Below are positions 1 to 6,552 of a DNA stretch of 7,710 nt, piece by piece (within the stretch, counting starts at the first letter, position 1; each line of letters begins with the position of its first letter). Source of the DNA: Flavobacterium psychrophilum. GTDB taxonomy: Bacteria; Bacteroidota; Bacteroidia; Flavobacteriales; Flavobacteriaceae. The position numbers were made by a program, and so were the translations under genes. The DNA lies in contig DYPB01000094.1 of the NCBI GenBank assembly GCA_020720185.1, forward strand, positions 1-7,710, read 5' to 3'. A model generated the notes under the pieces. It worked only from the letters and a program-made list of their open reading frames with translations. It had not been told where the DNA came from and made no database searches.

Positions 1-519
1 GCTAAAAAATTAGTAATTCAAGCTCGTGCTCCTTTTGTAAACACCGATGTAGTGCCGATGGGCTACCGAGTGAGCAATGGAGGAACCTACACAATTGAAA
101 TTGACCATTTAGACGCTATTTGGAATGCTCAAAACATCTATTTGAATGACAGACAATTAAGCGTAGTTCACGATATTAAAACGGCTCCTTATACATTTAC
201 TACCGCAGCAGGTATATTTGATACTCGTTTTGAAATTATCTATCAAAATAGTGCATTAGGAACTACTGATAATGATTTGTTAGCAAACAGTGTGGTTGTT
301 GCCTCAGAAAAAAAGACTTTAAAAATAAAATCTTTAATGGAAGACATGCAAGCAGTAGCAATTTATGATGTAGTGGGCAGAAAAATTTACAGTCAAGAGG
401 CTATAAATGGTAAAGAATTTTCAAAAACTGATGTTGCTCAAAACAGTCAAACGCTTTTTGTGAAAATTACATTAGCAAACGGTGTTGTTGTTAGCAAAAA
501 GATAGTTTATAAAAATTAA
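1..519 (+). CDS. C-terminal part of a secreted protein with a T9SS sorting domain (5' end outside window)
   Basis: The reading frame is already open at base 1 and runs 172 codons to a TAA, so this is the 3' end of a larger gene; the first in-frame GTG/ATG codons are internal. The last 75 or so residues look like a flavobacterial T9SS C-terminal sorting domain of the type C (ChiA-like) kind. Visible landmarks are the core YDVVGRKIY at residues 122-130 of the fragment, an alternating beta-strand pattern, and the ending GVVVSKKIVYKN. The segment before it (IEIDHLDAIW, then YTFTTAAGIFDTRFEIIYQ) resembles the beta-rich region that usually precedes this signal. Family knowledge: such domains direct Sec-exported proteins through the outer-membrane T9SS, and the domain is removed or anchored at the surface. 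No catalytic domain lies inside the window, so the activity of the parent protein cannot be named. It could be an adhesin, a hydrolase or a repeat-rich surface protein. Confidence 0.85.
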   Translation, partial: AKKLVIQARAPFVNTDVVPMGYRVSNGGTYTIEIDHLDAIWNAQNIYLNDRQLSVVHDIKTAPYTFTTAAGIFDTRFEIIYQNSALGTTDNDLLANSVVVASEKKTLKIKSLMEDMQAVAIYDVVGRKIYSQEAINGKEFSKTDVAQNSQTLFVKITLANGVVVSKKIVYKN

Positions 520-535
520 ACGAAACTTATACCCC

Positions 536-572
536 AAAAAGCCTCAAATTTAAACATTTGAGGCTTTTTTTT
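536..572 (+). terminator. Rho-independent terminator after the T9SS protein gene
   Basis: A perfect 9-bp stem (GCCTCAAAT at 541-549, ATTTGAGGC at 556-564) with a 6-nt loop is followed by eight T. The A run before the stem pairs with the T tract and lengthens the helix. It begins 16 bp after the stop codon, so it terminates the upstream gene. The A run also allows termination in the reverse direction, but no minus-strand gene needs it. Confidence 0.9.
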
Positions 573-676
573 GATAGGTTGCAAAATGGAATTATAAGAT
601 ATTCATTGTCTGGAAGGTTATTAATAATTGGTATTACATCATTTTTATACATTACTAAAATTTACGATAAATTTAC

Positions 677-684
677 TATCTTTG
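677..684 (+). promoter_or_regulatory. Bacteroidota-type -7 element for the nucleoside phosphorylase gene
   Basis: TATCTTTG matches the Bacteroidota consensus TAnnTTTG exactly. It lies 18 bp before the ATG at 703, so transcription would begin around 690 and leave a short A-rich leader with no Shine-Dalgarno sequence. No clear -33 TTTG is visible at the expected spacing. Confidence 0.7.
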
Positions 685-702
685 TAAAACAAATTTAGAA
701 AA

Positions 703-1563
703 ATGATACAAGAATCAGAATTAATACTCAATCCAGACGGGAGTGTGTACCACTTAAATCTTTTGCCAGAGCATATTGCAAACGATATTATATTTGTAGG
801 CGATCAAAATCGTGTTGAAAAAATTACACAAGCGTTTGATAGTATTGAATTTTCGCAACAAAAAAGAGAGTTTAAAACCCAAACAGGAATTTATAAAGGC
901 AAGAGAATTACAGTATTATCAACAGGAATTGGACCTGATAATATTGATATTGTAATGAACGAACTTGATGCGTTAGTGAATATTGATTTAAAAACCCGAA
1001 AACCAAAAGAAACACTTACTTCATTAAACATCATCCGAATAGGAACTTCTGGCTCTTTGCAAGCTGATATTCCAGTGGATAGTTTTGTACTATCAAAATT
1101 CGGACTTGGTTTAGATAATATGCTTCGGTCGTATTGTATTGATGAAATTTCTGATTCCAAAATTGAGAACGCCTTTATAAAACATACCAACTGGGATTTA
1201 TTAAAAGGTAAACCTTATTGTACTTCTTGCTCTGAAATGTTAGAGCAGAAAATGGAATCAAACCTTATTCATAAAGGGATAACTGCCACAGCAGGTGGTT
1301 TTTATGGTCCACAAGGTAGGGTTTTACGATTAAATATTCAAGATGAAAACTTAAATTCTAAAATGGATAATTTTGAATTTGAACAAGAAAGAATTACAAA
1401 TTTTGAGATGGAAACCGCTGCAATTTATGGACTTGGCAAATTGTTAGGACATAACTGTTTATCGTTAAATGCAATTATTGCCAATCGTGCTTCGGGAACT
1501 TTTAGCGAAGACCCTTATCAAGCAGTTGATCAGTTAATTACCTATACTTTGGATAGAATTTAG
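703..1563 (+). CDS. Nucleoside phosphorylase, uridine phosphorylase-like (PNP/UDP family 1)
   Basis: A 286-residue cytosolic enzyme of the PNP/UDP phosphorylase family, which splits nucleosides with phosphate into free base and ribose-1-phosphate in salvage. The family landmarks appear in order: GDQNRVEK at 33-40 (phosphate-binding loop, compare GDPERV in E. coli Udp), STGIGP at 73-78, RIGTSGSLQ at 112-120, and NFEMETAA at 233-240, whose Glu-Met-Glu contacts the ribose. FYGPQGR at 200-206 lines up with FYPGQER of E. coli Udp and keeps the Gln and Arg that bind uracil there. This favours uridine over purine substrates, though that is inference from remembered family sequences. It is about 30 residues longer than E. 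coli Udp, partly from an N-terminal extension and an insertion near 207-230. The ATG is placed by the -7 element 18 bp upstream. It stands alone between two terminators, so it is probably monocistronic. Confidence 0.88.
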   Translation: MIQESELILNPDGSVYHLNLLPEHIANDIIFVGDQNRVEKITQAFDSIEFSQQKREFKTQTGIYKGKRITVLSTGIGPDNIDIVMNELDALVNIDLKTRKPKETLTSLNIIRIGTSGSLQADIPVDSFVLSKFGLGLDNMLRSYCIDEISDSKIENAFIKHTNWDLLKGKPYCTSCSEMLEQKMESNLIHKGITATAGGFYGPQGRVLRLNIQDENLNSKMDNFEFEQERITNFEMETAAIYGLGKLLGHNCLSLNAIIANRASGTFSEDPYQAVDQLITYTLDRI

Positions 1564-1580
1564 TGATAGGCTAATTTATA

Positions 1581-1620
1581 AAAAGAGTTTATTGAAACAA
1601 GTTTTTCAATAAACTCTTTT
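1581..1620. terminator. Long hairpin terminator between convergent genes, probably bidirectional
   Basis: A perfect 17-bp inverted repeat has its left arm at 1581-1597, starting AAAAGAGTTTATTG, and its right arm at 1604-1620, separated by a 6-nt loop. It sits between the stop of the phosphorylase gene (1563) and the stop of der (1642, opposite strand). On the plus strand TTTT of the arm continues into GTTTTTT. On the minus strand the arm ends in TTTTTATAAATT. Both directions are therefore plausible. Confidence 0.88.
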
Positions 1621-1641
1621 GTTTTTTATAAGCATTTCAGC

Positions 1642-2952
1642 CTATTTCTCTCGAATATAAATATCAATCGGCACACCACTAAAATCCCAGTTTTCTCGAA
1701 TTTTATTTTCTAAAAATCGTTTGTACGAATCTTTAACATATTGAGGTAAATTAGCAAAAAACACAAATTGAGGGACTTCTGTTGGCAATTGCATACAATA
1801 TTTAATTTTCACATACTTTCCTTTTAATGCTGGTGGTGGATTTCCTTCAATAATTTTTAACATATACTCATTGAATTTTGAAGTAGGAATACGCATTTTT
1901 CTATTTTCATAAACCTGAACTGTGGTTTCCAAAGCTTTTAAAAGTCGTTGTTTTGTTATTGCCGATACAAATAAAATAGGAACATCCGTAAAAGGCATTA
2001 ATTCTTCCCGAATTTTTGCCTCGTAATCTCTGGTGCTCATGGTATCTTTTTCTACTAAATCCCATTTATTTACTAGTATTACAACCCCTTTTCTGTTTTT
2101 TTCTGCCAACCAAAAAATACTTTGATCTTGTCCTTCAAATCCTCTGGTTGCATCAATAATTAAGATACAAACATCGGCATGCTCTATGGCTCTAACGGAT
2201 CGCATCACCGAATAAAACTCTAAATCTTCCTTTACTTTTGCTTTTCGTCTAATTCCTGCGGTATCAACCAAATTAAATTCAAATCCAAAACGGTCAAATT
2301 TTGTATCAATAGCATCACGGGTTGTACCAGCAATATCAGTAACCATAAACCTTTCTTTGCCAATTAGTGCATTAATAAAGCTAGATTTTCCAGCATTTGG
2401 ACGACCTACAACTGCAAATCGGGGCAATTCTAACTCCTCTTGAGTAGGAACTGGTTTTTCAGGAAAGGCATTTACAAGAGCATCCATCAAATCACCTGTT
2501 CCGCTACCTGATATGCTCGCAAAAGTATAATATTCGCCCAAACCAAGGTTATAAAATTCAATAGCATCTTTCTCACGCATGGCATTATCAACCTTATTGA
2601 CCGCTAATAAAACAGGTTTTGTAACTTTTCGTAATAATTTTGCGACAGTATCATCCATTGGCGTAATACCTTCCTCAACATCTACTACAAAGATAATTAC
2701 ATCTGCCTCGTCGATGGCAAGTTCAACTTGTTTTCTAATTTCGCCTTCAAAAATATCGTCACTACCTTTAATATAACCTCCAGTATCAATTACTGAAAAT
2801 TCTTTTCCGTTCCATTCGCTTTTTCCATAATTCCTATCACGAGTAACGCCAGATACCGCATCAACAATAGCTTCTCGGCGTTTTATCAATCTATTAAATA
2901 GTGTCGATTTTCCTACATTTGGTCGCCCAACAATGGCTACAATATTATTCAT
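1642..2952 (-). CDS. der: Ribosome-assembly GTPase Der (EngA)
   Basis: A 436-residue protein with the Der architecture: two tandem TRAFAC GTPase domains followed by a KH-like RNA-binding domain. Domain 1 shows G1 GRPNVGKST (9-17), G2 in GVTRDR, G3 DTGG (56-59) and G4 NKVD (119-122). Domain 2 shows G1 GRPNAGKSS (183-191), G2 in AGTTRDA, G3 DTAG (230-233), G4 NKWD (295-298) and G5 SA (330-331). The KH-like part is about 335-436. All GTP-binding motifs are intact and the length is normal. Family knowledge: Der binds the 50S subunit during late assembly and is generally essential. An in-frame ATG at 3018 would add 22 residues, but the promoter -7 element at 2971-2978 lies inside that extension. 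Translation from 2952 also gives the canonical N terminus [15 protein letters not shown], so 2952 is chosen. It reads alone toward a convergent terminator. Confidence 0.97.
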   Translation of the reverse strand: MNNIVAIVGRPNVGKSTLFNRLIKRREAIVDAVSGVTRDRNYGKSEWNGKEFSVIDTGGYIKGSDDIFEGEIRKQVELAIDEADVIIFVVDVEEGITPMDDTVAKLLRKVTKPVLLAVNKVDNAMREKDAIEFYNLGLGEYYTFASISGSGTGDLMDALVNAFPEKPVPTQEELELPRFAVVGRPNAGKSSFINALIGKERFMVTDIAGTTRDAIDTKFDRFGFEFNLVDTAGIRRKAKVKEDLEFYSVMRSVRAIEHADVCILIIDATRGFEGQDQSIFWLAEKNRKGVVILVNKWDLVEKDTMSTRDYEAKIREELMPFTDVPILFVSAITKQRLLKALETTVQVYENRKMRIPTSKFNEYMLKIIEGNPPPALKGKYVKIKYCMQLPTEVPQFVFFANLPQYVKDSYKRFLENKIRENWDFSGVPIDIYIREK

Positions 2953-2970
2953 CTTTGTACAAATTTTGTG

Positions 2971-2978
2971 CAAAAGTA
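2971..2978 (-). promoter_or_regulatory. -7 element of the der promoter (decides the der start)
   Basis: On the minus strand this reads TACTTTTG, an exact TAnnTTTG match, 18 bp before the ATG at 2952. The transcript would start near 2965, inside the longer open frame that begins at 3018, which excludes that upstream ATG. Confidence 0.75.
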
Positions 2979-3133
2979 CGCTTTTGATAACGATAATTTT
3001 AAAAAAATATTGATTCAATACAAAAGCAAATGTGTTTTATACAAAATTTTTAAAAAAAAGAGATTTATTCTATAATTACAAGATTAAATCATAACGAACA
3101 GATATTTATGGAGAAATTTATAATCTTTCTATA

Positions 3134-3160
3134 TAAAATTACCATAAATATGGTATTTTA
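3134..3160. repeat. Imperfect inverted repeat upstream of the PAS operon
   Basis: TAAAATTACCAT at 3134-3145 and ATGGTATTTTA at 3150-3160 are reverse complements apart from one extra T in the left arm, with a 4-nt AAAT spacer. It lies in the 391-bp gap between der and the PAS operon, about 100 bp before the best promoter candidate and about 20 bp before a second TAnnTTTG match (TAAATTTG at 3179-3186). It could be an operator or a weak hairpin. In such AT-rich DNA a chance origin is possible, but the TACCAT/ATGGTA core is less trivial. The rest of the gap (about 2980-3258) shows nothing else that can be supported. Confidence 0.4.
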
Positions 3161-3236
3161 CAGCATATTTTTTATAATTAAATTTGTATCAGCATTAAAA
3201 CAAGTATATCTGTAGGAATTTTTAAATAAAAACCTA

Positions 3237-3266
3237 ATTGATTTTGAAAATAAAATTCTAACTTTG
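3237..3266 (+). promoter_or_regulatory. Promoter of the PAS / CZB-PAS operon
   Basis: TAACTTTG at 3259-3266 matches TAnnTTTG exactly. ATTG at 3237-3240 lies 18 bp before it, close to the usual position of the Bacteroidota -33 TTTG element. Transcription would start near 3272, giving a leader of about 70 nt, longer than the other leaders here. That leader contains a 10-bp palindrome, ACAAGCTTGT, at 3293-3302. A second -7 match (TAAATTTG, 3179-3186) is a possible alternative. Confidence 0.6.
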
Positions 3267-3343
3267 TCAAAAATAAAACAAGGGATTAAACAACAAGCTT
3301 GTGAGCTTAACATATTTACTAACCCAATAAATTTAAAAAAAAC

Positions 3344-3859
3344 ATGAGCAATTTTCAGAGACCAAATCCTATAGATCAAGAAGTTGATTGGGATAAAGAC
3401 GAAACGATTATCAGCAAAACGGATCGATTCGGAACGATTGAATATTGCAATGAAACCTTTTGTGAGGTTTCTGGTTACAATGATTTTGAGTTGATGAATA
3501 GCGCTCAGAATATTATTAGGCATCCAGATATGCCAAAGATAATTTTTAAATTACTTTGGGATCATTTAAAAAACGATACTACAATTACTACAATCATTAA
3601 AAATTTAGCAAAATCAGGTGAATTTTATTGGGTTTATGCCAATTTTACAATTCTAAAAGATGACGAAGGAAATAACCTGTATTTTTCTAAAAGATTGGCA
3701 GTTAGTAAAGAGGTTGTTGCTATTATTGAACCTATATATCAAAAACTTTTAAGTTTAGAACAAGAAGGCGGAATGGAAGCCAGCGAGGCTTTTTTAAACA
3801 ATTTTTTTAAAGAAAAAAATACAAATTATAACGATTTTATTAATAATATTTTAACCTAA
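3344..3859 (+). CDS. Stand-alone Aer-like PAS domain protein (predicted flavin-binding redox sensor)
   Basis: A 171-residue soluble protein made of one PAS domain (about 15-122) and a short helical tail. The PAS resembles the FAD-binding PAS of the aerotaxis receptor Aer: CNETF at 35-39, VSGY at 42-45, the signature RHPDMP at 59-64, Trp72 at the position of the conserved Aer Trp, KNLAKSGEFYWV at 86-97, then IEPIYQKLL at 128-136, like the segment that follows the PAS in Aer. Arg, His, Asp and Trp at these places belong to the flavin pocket of Aer, so FAD binding is a fair inference. No transmembrane segment, HAMP, methyl-accepting, kinase, GGDEF or DNA-binding domain is present, so any output must go through another protein. 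The tail (128-171, with GMEASE at 143-148) is shared with the next gene, which starts 13 bp downstream in the same operon. The ATG has an A-rich leader (AATTTAAAAAAAAC). Confidence 0.88.
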   Translation: MSNFQRPNPIDQEVDWDKDETIISKTDRFGTIEYCNETFCEVSGYNDFELMNSAQNIIRHPDMPKIIFKLLWDHLKNDTTITTIIKNLAKSGEFYWVYANFTILKDDEGNNLYFSKRLAVSKEVVAIIEPIYQKLLSLEQEGGMEASEAFLNNFFKEKNTNYNDFINNILT

Positions 3860-3872
3860 AACAAATTATACT

Positions 3873-4832
3873 ATGTCAGCAAGAGTAAATTTTGATCAAG
3901 CAAAGCAAGACCATTTAGCCTGGAAATACAGAATGCGTAATTTTTTAGATGGCAAGGAAGATATGAATAAAGATGAGGTTGTCTCTCATTTACAATGTAG
4001 ATTAGGTAAATGGTTTTATGCCGAGGGGAAAGAAGAGTTTGGAGGTATTGATGCTATTCAAAAATTTGAATTAAAACACATTAAACTTCATAAATTAGCG
4101 AAAGATATTTTGGAGTTAAAAAACATTGGCAATATAGAATTAGCCGAAGATTTATACGAAGATTTAGAAAGAACTTCGGCATCTATAGTTGCATTGCTTA
4201 CAGAAGCCGAAAACATTATTAATAAAGATATTATTGAGGTTGGGGAAGATGAGATAAGATCTTCGCATTTGTTAGACAAAATTGTTCCTTGGGATAAAAC
4301 AAAAACATTGTTAATAAAGATGGATGCAAACGGAATTGTTGAATATGTAAATTTAAATTTTTTAGAAGTTTCTGGTTATCAAAGTACCGAATTATTAGGT
4401 AAAAGCTGTGATGTTGTAAGACATCCTGATATGCCATTTGTTTTAAAAAATTGGGTATTGGAAGAACTAAAATATGGTGCAGAATCAACAACTTTAATTG
4501 TAAAAAATTTAGCCAAATCTGGAAGGTACTTTTGGGTTATTATTGATTATAAACCGAATAAAAATATAAACGGAGAAATTGATACCATAACCGCAAAATA
4601 TTCAGGTCTTAATTTTGCAATTGTGCAAAAATTTATAGACCCGCTTTACAAACAGTTGCTCTATATTGAGAAAAAAAATGGAGTTGAGGCAAGTGAAAAA
4701 TATTTAAAAGGATTTTTAGAAGAACGAAATCGAACGATGGATGAATACACCAGAAATCTTATTATGACGGGTAGAGATTCTGTAAAACATGAAAAAAGAG
4801 GTTTTTTTAGCAAACTTTTTAGTTGGGAATAG
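3873..4832 (+). CDS. CZB (chemoreceptor zinc-binding) domain fused to an Aer-like PAS domain
   Basis: A 319-residue soluble protein. Residues 1 to about 115 form a CZB domain with the full zinc signature: H14 in HLAW, C42 in CRLGKW, and H69 and H73 in HIKLH. An acidic linker (about 116-138) leads to an Aer-like PAS (about 140-246) with VSGY at 166-169, RHPDMP at 183-188 and KNLAKSGRYFWV at 211-222. A helical tail (255-299) matches that of the preceding gene, and the C terminus is an aromatic/basic segment, RGFFSKLFSWE. Family knowledge: in TlpD and DgcZ the CZB zinc site, with its reactive Cys, responds to zinc or oxidants. The PAS suggests flavin, though the Trp found in Aer is shifted here. 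There is no methyl-accepting, GGDEF or kinase module, which is unusual for CZB proteins. It probably works with the upstream PAS protein (13-bp gap, shared WDK entry motif and tail). Its actual partner and output are unknown. Confidence 0.87.
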   Translation: MSARVNFDQAKQDHLAWKYRMRNFLDGKEDMNKDEVVSHLQCRLGKWFYAEGKEEFGGIDAIQKFELKHIKLHKLAKDILELKNIGNIELAEDLYEDLERTSASIVALLTEAENIINKDIIEVGEDEIRSSHLLDKIVPWDKTKTLLIKMDANGIVEYVNLNFLEVSGYQSTELLGKSCDVVRHPDMPFVLKNWVLEELKYGAESTTLIVKNLAKSGRYFWVIIDYKPNKNINGEIDTITAKYSGLNFAIVQKFIDPLYKQLLYIEKKNGVEASEKYLKGFLEERNRTMDEYTRNLIMTGRDSVKHEKRGFFSKLFSWE

Positions 4833-4849
4833 AAAATTAAACAAAAAAA

Positions 4850-4875
4850 AGAGGCTGTCTAAAAAGGCAGTCTCT
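4850..4875. terminator. Hairpin terminator between the PAS operon and the convergent small exported-protein gene
   Basis: AGAGGCTGTC (4850-4859) pairs with GGCAGTCTCT (4866-4875) across a 6-nt loop. On the plus strand all ten pairs form, two of them G-U, but only a weak T-rich stretch follows. On the minus strand the two wobble pairs become A-C mismatches, yet the hairpin is followed by eight T (the A run at 4843-4850). It probably serves both converging units. Confidence 0.7.
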
Positions 4876-4880
4876 TCTGT

Positions 4881-5303
4881 TTATTTTATTCTTTCCTCTA
4901 TTATCGTTTGGTATTTCTCTTTCTGATTTTTGCTTAAAAACTCCATTATCTTTCTATCCATTGTTTCTGATAATGCTTTTATATCTTCCATTTTATCATC
5001 GTCATTATTATCTTTTTTCAAAATTACACCTTGTTGTCTTAAACTATTTGTAATAATATTTGTAATTGCAATTGTTTGTAATTCATCAAGTTGTAATTTT
5101 TCTTTGAGGTTTGATAGCATTTTTTTGGCATGTTCCTCCGCAGGAATTTCTTTTGGTCTTTCATCTTGCCGATGTTGCATCTGCCCTCTTCCCATTCCGT
5201 TTGCGTTTCCGCCACCATAACCATCATTACCATATTGTGCTGATGCAGTATGGGTTATGGTCAAAAAAAGAAATATTTTTAAAGTAGATTTTAATTTTTT
5301 CAT
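4881..5303 (-). CDS. Small exported helical protein, weakly Spy/CpxP-like
   Basis: A 140-residue protein with a clear Sec signal peptide: MKKLKS, then a hydrophobic stretch IFLFLTI, then a likely signal peptidase I site THTASAQ before YGND (after about residue 22). The mature protein starts with a Gly/Asn/Met/Gln-rich stretch (about 24-46), then a charged helical region about 50-140 (MLSNLKEKLQLDELQ, DRKIMEFLSKNQKEKYQ). Two LxxxQ-type helices in a short periplasmic protein recall the Spy/CpxP chaperone-like family and similar small Bacteroidota proteins, but there is no clean LTxxQ motif, so the family is tentative. It has no cysteines. It starts 22 bp after the stop of the fsr gene on the same strand, and no TAnnTTTG element lies between, so the two are probably co-transcribed. 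A role in the envelope, perhaps linked to efflux or envelope stress, is inference from context only. Confidence 0.75.
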   Translation of the reverse strand: MKKLKSTLKIFLFLTITHTASAQYGNDGYGGGNANGMGRGQMQHRQDERPKEIPAEEHAKKMLSNLKEKLQLDELQTIAITNIITNSLRQQGVILKKDNNDDDKMEDIKALSETMDRKIMEFLSKNQKEKYQTIIEERIK

Positions 5304-5325
5304 ATCGTTTAATTTAATGATTTAA

Positions 5326-6510
5326 TTATTTTCGTTTTAAATTTGGTAAAAAATAACAACTAATTCCAATAATTGGTAAATAGGAACATATTTGATACAC
5401 ATAAATGATTCCTTCATTATCAGCTAAAACCCCTAATAATGCAGACCCTAAAGCTCCCATTCCGAAAGCAAATCCATAAAAAAGTCCTGATACCATTCCT
5501 AATTTTTTAGGTAATAATTCTTGTGCATAGACAATTATTGCAGGAAAAGCAGAGGATATAATTATTCCAATTATAACCATTAATAGATCGGTGTAAAATA
5601 AATTTGCATATGGCAATAATAATGCAAAGGGTGTGGCTCCAAAAACCGAAAAGAAAATGATATACTTTCGACCAAATTTATCTCCTAAAGGACCTCCTAA
5701 AATAGTACCCGCAGCATAAGCAATAAAATAGATAAATGTATGAAATTGAGCTTCTTTTATTGAAAGATGAAATTTTTGGATGGTGTAAAAACTATAATAG
5801 GTTGATAAACAAGCCGAATAGAAAAATTTTGAAAAAATTACGATTAAAAGTATAGCAATTGCAAAGGTTACTTTCTTTTTTGACAAATGATGTGGATTTC
5901 TATTTCCAGTATTTTTATAGTTTCTAATAACTAAATTATCTCTGTACCAAAATGCAATTTTATTCAAGATTATTAATGCAACAACAGCAGCAATTACAAA
6001 CCATAATATATGTTTTTGACTATTTGGAACTACAATTGCTGCAACCAAAAGCGGTGCTAATGCAGTCCCAAAATTTCCACCAACCTGAAAGATAGATTGT
6101 GCCAAACCTCGCCTTCCGCCTGATGCCATATTTGAAATTCGAGCTGATTCTGGATGAAAAATTGCCGATCCTGTACCAATTAATACCACTGAAAGTATTA
6201 TCCAATAAAAATTATTGGCAAAAGAAATTGAAATTATACCAAGTAATGAAAAAAACATTCCAATAACTTGCGAAAATGGTTTGGGATATTTATCGGTGTA
6301 ATAGCCTACGAATGGTTGTAATATTGATGCTGTAAATTGAAAGGAAAATGTGATTAATCCTATTTGTGTAAACGATAAATTATAATTTTCTCTCAAAATA
6401 GGATATACCGATGGAATTATTCCTTGAATAAAATCGTTTAGTAAATGAGCAAAACTAATGGCAAATAGTATTGAAAAAGCGGTTTTTTGGAGCGTTTTAT
6501 TTTCTTGCAT
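5326..6510 (-). CDS. fsr: MFS exporter of the fosmidomycin resistance (Fsr) family
   Basis: A 394-residue inner-membrane protein with about twelve hydrophobic segments in two halves and a polar central loop around 190-212. It follows E. coli Fsr closely along its length as I recall it: AHLLNDFIQ (21-29), LQPFVGYYTDKYPKP (64-78, including motif A of the N-terminal half), GTGSAIFHPESAR (112-124), ASGGRRGLAQSIFQVGGNFG (129-148), GGPLGDKFGRK (272-282, motif A of the C-terminal half), VYAQELLP (327-334) and GMVSGLFYGFAFGMG (338-352). Family knowledge: E. coli Fsr exports fosmidomycin, an inhibitor of the DXR step of isoprenoid synthesis. The native substrate here is unknown. An in-frame ATG at 6564 would add 18 residues, but the -7 element at 6529-6536 lies inside that extension, so the ATG at 6510 is preferred. 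It shares a 71-bp divergent intergenic region with the MeaB gene and is followed by a small exported-protein gene in the same direction. Confidence 0.93.
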   Translation of the reverse strand: MQENKTLQKTAFSILFAISFAHLLNDFIQGIIPSVYPILRENYNLSFTQIGLITFSFQFTASILQPFVGYYTDKYPKPFSQVIGMFFSLLGIISISFANNFYWIILSVVLIGTGSAIFHPESARISNMASGGRRGLAQSIFQVGGNFGTALAPLLVAAIVVPNSQKHILWFVIAAVVALIILNKIAFWYRDNLVIRNYKNTGNRNPHHLSKKKVTFAIAILLIVIFSKFFYSACLSTYYSFYTIQKFHLSIKEAQFHTFIYFIAYAAGTILGGPLGDKFGRKYIIFFSVFGATPFALLLPYANLFYTDLLMVIIGIIISSAFPAIIVYAQELLPKKLGMVSGLFYGFAFGMGALGSALLGVLADNEGIIYVYQICSYLPIIGISCYFLPNLKRK

Positions 6511-6528
6511 TCTAAATTTTATTTGTTG

Positions 6529-6536
6529 CAAACTTA
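6529..6536 (-). promoter_or_regulatory. -7 element of the fsr promoter (decides the fsr start)
   Basis: The minus strand reads TAAGTTTG, an exact TAnnTTTG match, 18 bp upstream of the ATG at 6510. This is the same spacing as for der and the phosphorylase gene. It puts the transcript start near 6523 and excludes the in-frame ATG at 6564. Confidence 0.72.
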
Positions 6537-6552
6537 CGAATTTTTTTTTGTG

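Noticed and set aside
3108..3215. A 35-codon frame, MEKFIIFLYK..., that could encode a tiny hydrophobic protein in the gap before the PAS operon.
   Set aside because: There is no promoter element upstream of it, it overlaps the inverted repeat, and Phe/Ile/Lys/Tyr-rich frames arise by chance in DNA this AT-rich. Only conservation in relatives would rescue it.
3293..3302. The perfect palindrome ACAAGCTTGT in the leader of the PAS operon as an operator.
   Set aside because: Ten bases with a HindIII-type core is too short to support a specific claim; it is noted only within the promoter entry.
3158..3523. A 121-codon minus-strand frame opposite the PAS gene and its leader.
   Set aside because: It overlaps the clearly coding PAS gene and the operon promoter, and its translation shows no domain.
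4796..4829. Resemblance of the C terminus (FSWE) to the NWETF-type CheR docking pentapeptide of chemoreceptors.
   Set aside because: Only Trp-Glu matches, there is no following x-Phe, and no chemotaxis genes are visible.
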